DNA from: a bacterium UBP1_UBA4771
Lineage (GTDB): Bacteria > Krumholzibacteriota > Krumholzibacteriia > Krumholzibacteriales > Krumholzibacteriaceae
Assembly: GCA_002403295.1 (NCBI GenBank)
Contig: DHHN01000069.1
Coordinates: 1 to 7,344 of the forward strand
Direction of reading: 5' to 3'
DNA length: 7,344 bases
The position numbers and the translations under genes are program-made. Position 1 is the stretch's first letter; every line of letters starts with the position of its first letter. Positions 1-5,605 of the stretch are shown piece by piece. The notes beneath the pieces are model-generated. The model saw only the letters and a program-made list of their open reading frames with translations. It was not told the origin of the DNA and searched no databases.

Positions 1-54
1 CGGGAGCTCGCCGGATTGCAGCAGGAAGGGGAGGATCGATCGTCATGTCATTGA
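1..54 (+). CDS. Possible 3' end of an upstream gene (partial, unidentified)
   Basis: Reading from base 1, the frame is open for 17 codons and stops at TGA 52-54, overlapping the hisC start by 10 bp. The visible tail is RELAGLQQEGEDRSSCH. It is too short to show any family. The only support is context: genes here are tightly packed and overlapping, hisC has no visible promoter, and its ribosome binding site would lie inside this reading frame. Aromatic amino acid genes often precede hisC in clusters of this kind, but nothing in these residues shows that. It could also be a chance open frame. Confidence 0.25.
   Translation, partial: RELAGLQQEGEDRSSCH
23..35 (+). promoter_or_regulatory. Ribosome binding site of hisC
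   Basis: A purine run, AGGAAGGGGAGGA, ends about 9 bases before the ATG at 45. Its GGAG/GGAGG core is a good match to the anti-Shine-Dalgarno sequence. This supports the ATG at 45 over the in-frame ATGs at 54 and 63, which are too far from it. Confidence 0.6.
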
Positions 55-1142
55 TGGATCTCATGCAGGCGCACCTTCGAAACGTGAAGCCGTACGTGCC
101 GGGCAAGCCGATCGAGGAGCTCCGGCGCGAAAAGAACATCGAGGGCGAAATCATCAAGCTCGCCTCGAACGAAAACCCGTACGAGCCGATCGAGGAGATC
201 CGCCAGGCGATCGTCGACGAGCTCTCCCAGGTGAACCGCTATCCGAACTCGGGCTGTTTCCACCTCTGCAACGAGCTCGCCTCGCACCACGGCGTGAAGC
301 CCGCGCAGATCTTCGTCGGAAACGGTTCCAACGAGATTCTCGACCTGCTCGTGCGCGCGTTCGTGAACCCGGGCGAGGAAATCGTCTATCCCTGGCCGAG
401 CTTCATCGTGTATCCGATCGTCACCCAGCTCGCCGGCGTCGCCGCGGTGGAAGTGCCGCTTCGCGACTACCGCCTCGACATGCCCGCGCTCCGAGCCGCC
501 GTGACGAAGAAAACGAAGATCGTATTCGTCTGCAATCCGAACAATCCGACCGGCACGTACGTTTCGAGCCAGGAGGTGCGGCAGTTTCTCGACGGGCTCC
601 CCGACAACGTTCTCGTCGCGTTCGACGAGGCGTACTATGAGTACGTGACGGCGGACGATTACCCCGATTCGATCGCCCTTCTGCGGGAGCGGCCGAACGT
701 CATCGTCACGCGCACCTTCTCGAAGATCCACAGCCTGTCGGGGCTCCGCATCGGCTATTCCGTATCGCACGAGGATCTCGTCACCTGCCTGCACAAGGTG
801 CGGCAACCCTTCAACGTGAACAGCCTCGCTCAGGCCGCGTCGATCGCCGCCCTCCGGTACATGGACCGCGTCGCGCCGCGCGTCAAGGAGAACCGCGACG
901 AGCTGCACTACGTGCGGGAGGAGCTGGAGAAGCTCGGGTTCACCGTTCCTCCGTCGCAGACGAATTTCCTTCTCGCCATGCCGCCGCAGGGCTGCGGCGC
1001 CGTCGTCGAGCAGCTCATGGAGCGAGGCATCATCGTGCGGGGCATGAAGCCCTTCGGCTACGGGGAGGAGAGCTTCCGCGTCACGATCGGCACGCCGTAC
1101 GAGAACCGCAAATTCGTCGAAGCCCTCAGGGAGCTCATCTAG
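45..1142 (+). CDS. hisC: Histidinol-phosphate / aromatic aminotransferase (HisC family, PLP fold type I)
   Basis: The product (365 aa, the usual family length) is a class I/II PLP-dependent aminotransferase. Histidinol-phosphate aminotransferase interconverts imidazole-acetol phosphate plus glutamate with histidinol phosphate in histidine synthesis; many HisC enzymes also transaminate prephenate or phenylpyruvate. Visible landmarks, in order, are: the N-terminal YVPGKPIEEL and LASNENPYEP motifs (residues 17-48) typical of HisC; GNGSNE (92-97), which contacts the cofactor phosphate; NPNNPTG (164-170); the cofactor-ring aspartate D194 in FDEAYYEY; the Schiff-base lysine K227 in TFSKIHSLSGLRIGY with R235; and the substrate carboxylate arginine R345 in FRVTIG. 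All key residues are present, so it should be active. It is followed 9 bp later by cmk-plsC, not by other his genes. Since cmk is commonly linked to aroA/tyrA clusters, a role in phenylalanine/tyrosine synthesis is as plausible as histidine synthesis. The family call is firm; the substrate is inferred. Confidence 0.93.
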   Translation: MSLMDLMQAHLRNVKPYVPGKPIEELRREKNIEGEIIKLASNENPYEPIEEIRQAIVDELSQVNRYPNSGCFHLCNELASHHGVKPAQIFVGNGSNEILDLLVRAFVNPGEEIVYPWPSFIVYPIVTQLAGVAAVEVPLRDYRLDMPALRAAVTKKTKIVFVCNPNNPTGTYVSSQEVRQFLDGLPDNVLVAFDEAYYEYVTADDYPDSIALLRERPNVIVTRTFSKIHSLSGLRIGYSVSHEDLVTCLHKVRQPFNVNSLAQAASIAALRYMDRVAPRVKENRDELHYVREELEKLGFTVPPSQTNFLLAMPPQGCGAVVEQLMERGIIVRGMKPFGYGEESFRVTIGTPYENRKFVEALRELI

Positions 1143-1151
1143 GCGGCGCAT

Positions 1152-2552
1152 GTGGACGGAAAACGAGCGGTGCACACGACGCCGGACGAGGATCGCCGCG
1201 GGCGGATCGAAACGGTTCTGCGCGGCCTCGTCGTCACGATCGACGGGCCCGCGGGGTCGGGCAAGAGCACGACCGCGTCGATCCTCGCCGCGCGCCTCGG
1301 ATTCGCCTATCTCGACACGGGCGCGATGTACCGGGCCGTCACGCTCGCCGCGCTCGAGCGCGGCATCGATCCGAATGACGGGCCGGCGGTGACGCGGCTC
1401 GCCGAAACCCTCTCGATCGAGGCCGGCGGAACGGGCGGAGGCCCGGCGATCCGTCTCGACGGACGCGCCGTCGATCGCGAGATCCGCGGCGCCGAGGTCT
1501 CGCGGTTCGTTTCGCCCGTGAGCCGCCACGAGGGGGTGCGGCGCGCGATGGTCAAGCTCCAGCGGCGCGCCGGCGCGCGGGGCGGGGTCGTCGCGGAGGG
1601 CAGGGATACGGGATCCGTCGTCTTTCCGTTCGCCGCCTCGCGCGTATTTCTCGTCGCGGACGCCGAAGCGCGCGCGCGGCGGCGGGAAGCGCAGCTTCGA
1701 TCGATGGGCATCGTTCAGGACATAGAAGCAATCCGCGACAACATCCGCGCGCGCGACGCCATGGACTCGGGCCGGGCGGCGAGCCCGCTCGTCCGTCCCG
1801 CCGGGGCCTTTCTCGTCGACACGTCGACGCTCTCGGTCGAGGAGCAGGTGGGGCTCATCGAGGCCGAGATCCGCTCCGAAGCCGGGAGGATCGCCGACGC
1901 CGCCGTCATGCGGGGCGAGCGGAATCCGTTCGCCGCGATGCGGCCGTACTACCGCGCCTCCCGGGCGCTCGTCCGCGCGTTCTTCCGGGGCGCGTTCGGC
2001 CTCGAGGTCCGGGGAGCGGAGCATCTTCGCTTCAGGGAGAACTACATCTTCGCGAGCAATCATATGTCGTACGCCGATCCGCCCGTCGTCGGCTGCGCCC
2101 TCGATCGCGAGGTCTGGTTCCTCGCGAAGAAGGAGCTGTTCCGGAACCCTCTTTTCGCGCGCCTCATCGGCGCGTATCACGCGATACCGGTCGATCGCGA
2201 AGAGATCGAGCGGAAGACGATGAAAGGAATCTTCGAGATCCTCGCCCGCTCGGGTTCCATCCTCATGTTTCCCGAAGGGACCCGGTCGCGAACGGGCGAG
2301 CTTCGTCCGCTCAAGCCCGGGCTCGGGTACGCGGCCGTCAGCTCGGGGGTCGCGATCGCGCCCGTGTACGTGACGGGCACGAACGATCTCGGCCGCTGCT
2401 TGCTCCGGCGCCGGAGGCTCCGCGTCGTCATCGGGCCGCCGATCAGGCTCCGCGCGGACCGCATCGGGGAAGACCGGAAACGCGAATACCGCATCCTCAC
2501 GGCCATGGCGGCGAGCGAACTCGAGATGCTCAGGGATGAAGCGCGCGATTGA
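1152..2552 (+). CDS. cmk: Bifunctional cytidylate kinase / 1-acyl-sn-glycerol-3-phosphate acyltransferase fusion
   Basis: One uninterrupted 466-aa frame joins two enzymes. Residues ~26-244 are a long-form (d)CMP kinase, which phosphorylates CMP/dCMP with ATP: P-loop GPAGSGKST (32-40), DTGAMYR (55-61), AEGRDTGSVVFP (148-159) and the arginine/aspartate-rich RDAMDSGR (201-208). Residues ~255-455 are a PlsC-type acyltransferase, which acylates lysophosphatidic acid to phosphatidic acid at the membrane: NHMSYAD with the H304-x4-D309 catalytic pair, IPVDRE (345-350), FPEGTRSR (373-380) and IAPVYV (402-407). Both catalytic sets are intact. The linker (~240-262) has no stop codon; an internal ATG at 1908 has a GGGAGGA 18 bases upstream, too distant for good initiation. 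The start is uncertain. GTG 1152 is the earliest in-frame start after the hisC stop, but it lacks a clear Shine-Dalgarno sequence and gives ~30 residues before the P-loop; GTG 1170 is an alternative. The 3' end overlaps ispH by 17 bp. Confidence 0.92.
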   Translation: MDGKRAVHTTPDEDRRGRIETVLRGLVVTIDGPAGSGKSTTASILAARLGFAYLDTGAMYRAVTLAALERGIDPNDGPAVTRLAETLSIEAGGTGGGPAIRLDGRAVDREIRGAEVSRFVSPVSRHEGVRRAMVKLQRRAGARGGVVAEGRDTGSVVFPFAASRVFLVADAEARARRREAQLRSMGIVQDIEAIRDNIRARDAMDSGRAASPLVRPAGAFLVDTSTLSVEEQVGLIEAEIRSEAGRIADAAVMRGERNPFAAMRPYYRASRALVRAFFRGAFGLEVRGAEHLRFRENYIFASNHMSYADPPVVGCALDREVWFLAKKELFRNPLFARLIGAYHAIPVDREEIERKTMKGIFEILARSGSILMFPEGTRSRTGELRPLKPGLGYAAVSSGVAIAPVYVTGTNDLGRCLLRRRRLRVVIGPPIRLRADRIGEDRKREYRILTAMAASELEMLRDEARD

Positions 2553-3399
2553 AATCATCCGCTCTCCGCACGCCGGCTACTGTTTCGGCGTGAAACGGGC
2601 GATGCGGCTCATCGAGCAGGGGCTCGCCGACTACGGCGCTCCCATCTACACCCTCGGCGACGTCATCCACAATCCGCCCGAGGTGGAACGGCTCCGCTCC
2701 CGCGGGGTGAGATCGGTCGCCTCCGCCGCGGAGGTGCCGGAGGGAGGCGTCCTCGTGCTCCGCGCCCACGGCGTGCACCCCGATCTTCTGCGCGAGGCCG
2801 AGCGGCGCCGGATCCGCGTGCTCGACGCCACGTGTCCCTTCGTCCAGCGGAGCCAGCAGTTCGCGGGCCGTTTCGGCGAGGAGGGCCGCCGCGTCGTGAT
2901 CATCGGCGATCCGGAACATCCCGAGGTGCGTGCGGTCGCGGGGCATGCCGGAGGCGGCGCTCTCATCGTGCGGAATCCGGAGGAGGCCGCCGTCGTCGGG
3001 CCGCTCGACCGGGCGGGGGTCGTCATCCAAACGACCTTTCCCCGGGACGAGGCGGAGATCGTCATACGGGCCCTCCGGGGGAGGATCTCGGACCTGCTCG
3101 TGAACGACACGATCTGCGAGGCCACGGAGGCGCGGCGGGAGGCGGCGCTCGCGCTCGCGAGGCGCGTCGACATCGTGCTCGTGATCGGGGGCCGCAACAG
3201 CTCGAATACGAGGCGCCTCCTCGAGGTGTGCGCCGGCGCGGGGGTGGATTCCCGCCTCGTCGAGTCTCCCGAAGAGATCGATCCGTCGTGGTTCGACGGG
3301 ATCGAGCGGATCGGTATCACCACGGGGACCTCGACCCCCGACTGGCTCATCGACGCCGTTCTCGCGCGCCTCGACGCGATCCCGCGAGAGACCCCCTGA
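2536..3399 (+). CDS. ispH: 4-hydroxy-3-methylbut-2-enyl diphosphate reductase (IspH/LytB)
   Basis: The product (287 aa, normal for the family) is the last enzyme of the MEP isoprenoid pathway. It reductively dehydroxylates HMBPP to IPP and DMAPP using a [4Fe-4S] cluster in the cytosol. The three cluster cysteines are C16 (AGYCFGVKRA), C100 (DATCPFV) and C194 (NDTICEAT). Substrate-binding motifs are also present: IHNPPEV around H45, RAHGV around H78, HPEV at 128-131, QTT at 165-167, NSSNT at 221-225 and TTGTSTPDWLI near the C-terminus. The last motif is usually written TAGAST, so alanine is replaced by threonine at two places. The ATG at 2536 lies inside the 3' end of cmk-plsC, 17 bp before that gene's stop is complete, which suggests translational coupling. 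The Shine-Dalgarno sequence is weak (GAG/CAGGG near 2523-2535). The gene implies that this organism makes isoprenoids by the MEP route. Confidence 0.96.
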   Translation: MKRAIEIIRSPHAGYCFGVKRAMRLIEQGLADYGAPIYTLGDVIHNPPEVERLRSRGVRSVASAAEVPEGGVLVLRAHGVHPDLLREAERRRIRVLDATCPFVQRSQQFAGRFGEEGRRVVIIGDPEHPEVRAVAGHAGGGALIVRNPEEAAVVGPLDRAGVVIQTTFPRDEAEIVIRALRGRISDLLVNDTICEATEARREAALALARRVDIVLVIGGRNSSNTRRLLEVCAGAGVDSRLVESPEEIDPSWFDGIERIGITTGTSTPDWLIDAVLARLDAIPRETP

Positions 3400-3439
3400 T
3401 ACCCCGGCGGACCGGCCCGAACGCAGCCGCAAGATATCC

Positions 3440-3459
3440 CTTGCGCCGCGCCGCGCAAG
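3440..3459. repeat. Perfect 7-bp inverted repeat overlapping the rpsA -35 box
   Basis: CTTGCGC (3440-3446) is mirrored by GCGCAAG (3453-3459) across a 6-base spacer, CGCGCC. The left arm contains the proposed -35 hexamer and the right arm lies in the -35/-10 spacer. It could be an operator for a dimeric regulator or a short hairpin at the end of ispH transcripts. A terminator role is unlikely because only GTTTATG follows, not a T tract. In GC-rich sequence a 7-bp arm can arise by chance. Confidence 0.5.
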
Positions 3460-3469
3460 CGTTTATGAT
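3441..3469 (+). promoter_or_regulatory. Predicted sigma70-type promoter of rpsA
   Basis: The -35 candidate TTGCGC (3441-3446) and the -10 candidate TATGAT (3464-3469, five of six consensus bases) are separated by exactly 17 bp. The segment from 3461 to 3493 is clearly more AT-rich than its surroundings. Transcription would begin near 3474-3478, giving a leader of about 35-40 bases before the rpsA ATG. This suggests rpsA has its own promoter in addition to any read-through from ispH. The -35 match is weak (TTG only), so the call rests on the -10 box, the spacing and the location. Confidence 0.6.
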
Positions 3470-3497
3470 ACTTATTCGTTTCGATTCCATTCAGACG

Positions 3498-3504
3498 GGA
3501 GGAG
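3498..3504 (+). promoter_or_regulatory. Strong ribosome binding site of rpsA
   Basis: GGAGGAG lies 8 bases before the ATG at 3513, within the longer purine run GGGAGGAGAGAGA. It fixes the rpsA start. The frame is open much further upstream, including an ATG at 3465, but that ATG is part of the proposed -10 box and has no ribosome binding site. Confidence 0.8.
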
Positions 3505-3512
3505 AGAGATTA

Positions 3513-5447
3513 ATGTTTGAAGAAAAGAGTGGCGACGCAGCAGGCGCCGGCGCAATGCCGGAAATTCCCGCGGGGAAGGGTGGTGAGCGAAGCACCGTCG
3601 CTTCTTCGCAGGCGTACCTCGGCAACCTGTTCGAGAAGGTCGTCGCCGAGGATCTCGTCGCGAGCGATGAAGGGGCCGATTGGGCGAGCATTCTGAGCGA
3701 CATCAGCCGCAAGGCCGAGGAGCTCCAGGAAGGCAACATCGTCAAGGGAACCGTCTACGAGGTGACCGGCAACGAGGTCATTCTCAACGTCGGGTTCAAG
3801 AGCGAGGGCTCGATCCCCATCGCGGAGTTCTCGAACGTCGAGACGGTCTCGAAGGGGGACGTGTTCGACGTGTACCTCGAGAAGATGGAGAACCAGGACG
3901 GCCTCATCGTCCTCTCGAAGGAAAAAGCCGATTTCATAAAGGCGTGGGACGACATCAAGAACGCATACGACGACCGCAAGACCGTGAGCGCCTGCGTCGA
4001 TCACCGCATCAAGGGCGGGCTCGTCGTGAAGCTTCTCGGCGTCGACGCCTTCCTGCCAGGGTCGCAGATCGCGCTCCGGCAGGTTCCCGACCTCGACGAC
4101 CTTATCGGCAAGGATCTCGACTGCAAGATCATCAAGCTCAACAAGCGGCGCCGCAACATCGTCGTTTCGCGCCGCGTCGTCCTCGAGGAGGAGCGCGACG
4201 AGAAGAAGAAAAAGCTTCTCGCAGAGCTCACCGTCGGCGAGGAGCGCGAAGGAGTCGTCAAGAACATCACCGACTTCGGCGCGTTCGTGGATCTGGGCGG
4301 CATCGACGGTCTTCTTCACCTCACGGATCTCACCTGGGGCCGCGTGAGCCATCCGTCGGAAGTCGTCGCCATCGGCGACAAGCTCAAGATCAAGATTCTC
4401 GATTTCGACCGGGAGCGGGAACGCATCTCGCTCGGCCTCAAGCAGCTCACGCCGTATCCCTGGGAGGGAGTGGACCAGCGGTACACGAGCGGCACGAAGG
4501 TGCGCGGCAAGATCGTTTCGATCACCGACTACGGCGCGTTCGTCGAGCTCGAGCGGGGGATCGAGGGACTGGTTCACATCTCCGAAATGTCCTGGACGAG
4601 GCACGTGAAGCATCCGTCGAAGGTCGTCGCGATCGGCGACACCGTCGAGGCGATCGTGCTCAACGTCGACAAGGAGCACGAGAAGATCTCGCTCGGCCTC
4701 AAGCAGCTCGAGCCCGATCCCTGGAAGGCGCTCGAAAATAAATACCCGCCCGGCACGCGGATGCGCGGCAAAGTCCGCAACCTCACCAACTTCGGCGCGT
4801 TCGTCGAGATCGAGGACGGCATCGACGGGCTCGTGCATATATCGGACATGTCCTGGGCGAAGCGGGTGCGGCATCCCTCGGAAGCGGTCCGCAAGGGCGA
4901 CGAGCTCGAGGTCGTCGTGCTCGAGATCGACAGCGCGAAGCGGCGCATCAGCCTCGGCATGAAGCAGATCCGCGAGAATCCGTGGAACGAGCTTGCGAAG
5001 GAATTCAACGTCGGCACGGAGCTCGGCGGCAGGATCACGCGGCTGCTCGACCGTGGAGCGGTCGTGGAGCTCAAGGACGACGTCGAGGGCTTCGTTCCCC
5101 TGTCGCACCTCGGCATCGAGAACCTCCGGAGGCCGTCCGATCACTTCGACGTGGGAATGGATATCCCGCTCAAGGTGATCAAGATCGATCCGCAGAACAA
5201 GCGTATCGTTCTCAGCGTGAACGCCTATCTCGAGGGCAAGGGTTCGAACGAAGTGGACGCCTTCCGCCTGAAGTTCCCGAAACGGGAGTCGCCGCCGGAT
5301 GACGTCCGCGGCGCGGATCGCGGCGAGGAATCCGGCGTACAGGGCGCGGGGAACGGCGAACACGCGATCGACATCCCCGACGATGACGATTTCGGGGACG
5401 ACGAACCTCTCCCCGGCGGGGAGGCCGGCGGAGCGCCGGGCGCCTAG
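3513..5447 (+). CDS. rpsA: 30S ribosomal protein S1, six S1 domains with N-terminal extension and acidic tail
   Basis: The product (644 aa) binds mRNA on the small ribosomal subunit and promotes translation initiation. Six S1 (OB-fold) domains can be seen at residues ~73-138, ~157-222, ~242-311, ~327-397, ~414-484 and ~500-570. Domains 3-5 carry the clearest RNA-binding signature, with ITDFGAFV, ITDYGAFV and LTNFGAFV followed by G(L/I)-x-H(L/I) and ending in ISLG(L/M)K. Domains 1-2 are the divergent ribosome-docking type (VILNVGFKSEGSIP; VDAFLPGSQI). Before domain 1 is a ~70-residue leader of low complexity (Gly/Ala-rich) followed by a probable helical stretch. After domain 6 is a ~70-residue tail ending in an acidic run (IPDDDDFGDDEPL, 621-633) and a Gly/Ala end. 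The start is set by the strong ribosome binding site. The gene lies 113 bp after ispH and ends 70 bp before a terminator hairpin, so it can be its own transcription unit. Confidence 0.97.
   Translation: MFEEKSGDAAGAGAMPEIPAGKGGERSTVASSQAYLGNLFEKVVAEDLVASDEGADWASILSDISRKAEELQEGNIVKGTVYEVTGNEVILNVGFKSEGSIPIAEFSNVETVSKGDVFDVYLEKMENQDGLIVLSKEKADFIKAWDDIKNAYDDRKTVSACVDHRIKGGLVVKLLGVDAFLPGSQIALRQVPDLDDLIGKDLDCKIIKLNKRRRNIVVSRRVVLEEERDEKKKKLLAELTVGEEREGVVKNITDFGAFVDLGGIDGLLHLTDLTWGRVSHPSEVVAIGDKLKIKILDFDRERERISLGLKQLTPYPWEGVDQRYTSGTKVRGKIVSITDYGAFVELERGIEGLVHISEMSWTRHVKHPSKVVAIGDTVEAIVLNVDKEHEKISLGLKQLEPDPWKALENKYPPGTRMRGKVRNLTNFGAFVEIEDGIDGLVHISDMSWAKRVRHPSEAVRKGDELEVVVLEIDSAKRRISLGMKQIRENPWNELAKEFNVGTELGGRITRLLDRGAVVELKDDVEGFVPLSHLGIENLRRPSDHFDVGMDIPLKVIKIDPQNKRIVLSVNAYLEGKGSNEVDAFRLKFPKRESPPDDVRGADRGEESGVQGAGNGEHAIDIPDDDDFGDDEPLPGGEAGGAPGA
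4425..4709 (+). repeat. Internal near-tandem DNA repeats in S1 domains 3-5
   Basis: A 24-bp stretch beginning ATCTCGCTCGGCCTCAAGCA occurs identically at 4425-4448 and 4686-4709, 261 bp apart, encoding the ISLGLKQL end of domains 3 and 4. A second shared run, GGCGCGTTCGTCGAG, recurs in domains 4 and 5 (in the ITDYGAFVE and LTNFGAFVE codons). The repeats follow the ~85-87-codon S1 domain period and are explained by domain duplication with shared codon use, not by a mobile element. Confidence 0.8.
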
Positions 5448-5471
5448 AGGCCCCGTCGCGGGCGCGCGAGA

Positions 5472-5503
5472 CCGCGGCGTTTCGAGCGGACTCGGCGCCG
5501 CGG
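5472..5503 (+). other. Nested inverted repeat (hairpin) in the rpsA 3' untranslated region
   Basis: CCGCGGCG (5472-5479) is exactly complementary to CGCCGCGG (5496-5503). Within the 16-base interval, CGAG (5483-5486) pairs with CTCG (5491-5494) around a CGGA tetraloop, leaving an asymmetric TTT/G internal loop. The result is a two-tier hairpin 24 bases after the rpsA stop and 14 bases before the terminator stem. It may protect the 3' end of the rpsA mRNA or be part of a short 3'-UTR RNA. There is no T tract after it, so it is not itself a terminator. The function is unknown. Confidence 0.55.
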
Positions 5504-5517
5504 AAATCGAGCCAGAG

Positions 5518-5551
5518 CGAGAGGGTGGCGTTCCACCCTCTCGGCGTTTTT
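5518..5551 (+). terminator. Intrinsic (Rho-independent) terminator of rpsA
   Basis: A perfect 11-bp stem, CGAGAGGGTGG (5518-5528) with CCACCCTCTCG (5533-5543), encloses a CGTT tetraloop. It is followed by GCG and five T residues (5547-5551). This is the classic form of an intrinsic terminator on the + strand, 70 bases after the rpsA stop. It should end most rpsA transcripts and separate rpsA from mtaB-miaB. Confidence 0.9.
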
Positions 5552-5571
5552 CGACGGAATCCTTCGGTCGG

Positions 5572-5588
5572 GGCGCGGCGCCCGCGCC
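5572..5588 (+). other. GC-rich hairpin just upstream of mtaB
   Basis: GGCGCGG (5572-5578) and CCGCGCC (5582-5588) form a perfect 7-bp stem with a CGC loop, ending 17 bases before the mtaB ATG. If transcribed, it would be a stable leader hairpin close to the translation start and could limit ribosome access. It may simply reflect local GC bias. No promoter boxes are recognisable between the terminator (5551) and the mtaB start, so how mtaB is transcribed is not visible. Confidence 0.4.
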
Positions 5589-5605
5589 GGCGCCCGCGTG
5601 AAGCC

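Noticed and set aside
1150..1392. Small ATG-started open frame just after hisC.
   Set aside because: It is out of frame with, and lies inside, the cytidylate kinase P-loop region. Its Arg/Ser-rich translation has no domain.
1900..1920. Separate plsC gene starting at ATG 1908.
   Set aside because: GGGAGGA is 18 bases upstream, too far for efficient initiation, and the upstream frame continues without a stop. Internal initiation cannot be excluded but is not supported.
48..2558. A very long open frame on the - strand (836 codons) across hisC, cmk-plsC and the start of ispH.
   Set aside because: It spans two complete, convincingly conserved + strand genes and their junction. Its translation is Arg/Asp/Glu/His-rich with no recognisable domain, as expected for the antisense of GC-rich codons that rarely contain TTA, CTA or TCA in frame.
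3440..3470. The inverted repeat after ispH as an ispH terminator.
   Set aside because: The stem is only 7 bp and is followed by GTTTATGATA, not a T tract. The promoter reading explains the AT-rich segment better.
2832..3512. The rpsA frame is open upstream to 2832, so rpsA might extend into, or be fused with, ispH (IspH-S1 fusions are known in some Clostridia).
   Set aside because: The extension is in a different frame from ispH, is low-complexity Arg/Gly-rich, and crosses the proposed promoter. The strong ribosome binding site at 3498-3504 puts the start at 3513. ispH has its own stop at 3397-3399.
4425..4709. Direct repeats in rpsA as a possible mobile or phase-variable element.
   Set aside because: They match the S1 domain period, encode the conserved ISLGLKQL motif, and sit within an intact frame, so domain duplication explains them.
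5525..5605. A longer mtaB start at GTG 5525.
   Set aside because: That GTG lies inside the terminator stem, and the 27 added residues (Arg/Pro-rich) do not resemble any MtaB N-terminus. ATG 5606 starts right at the conserved region.
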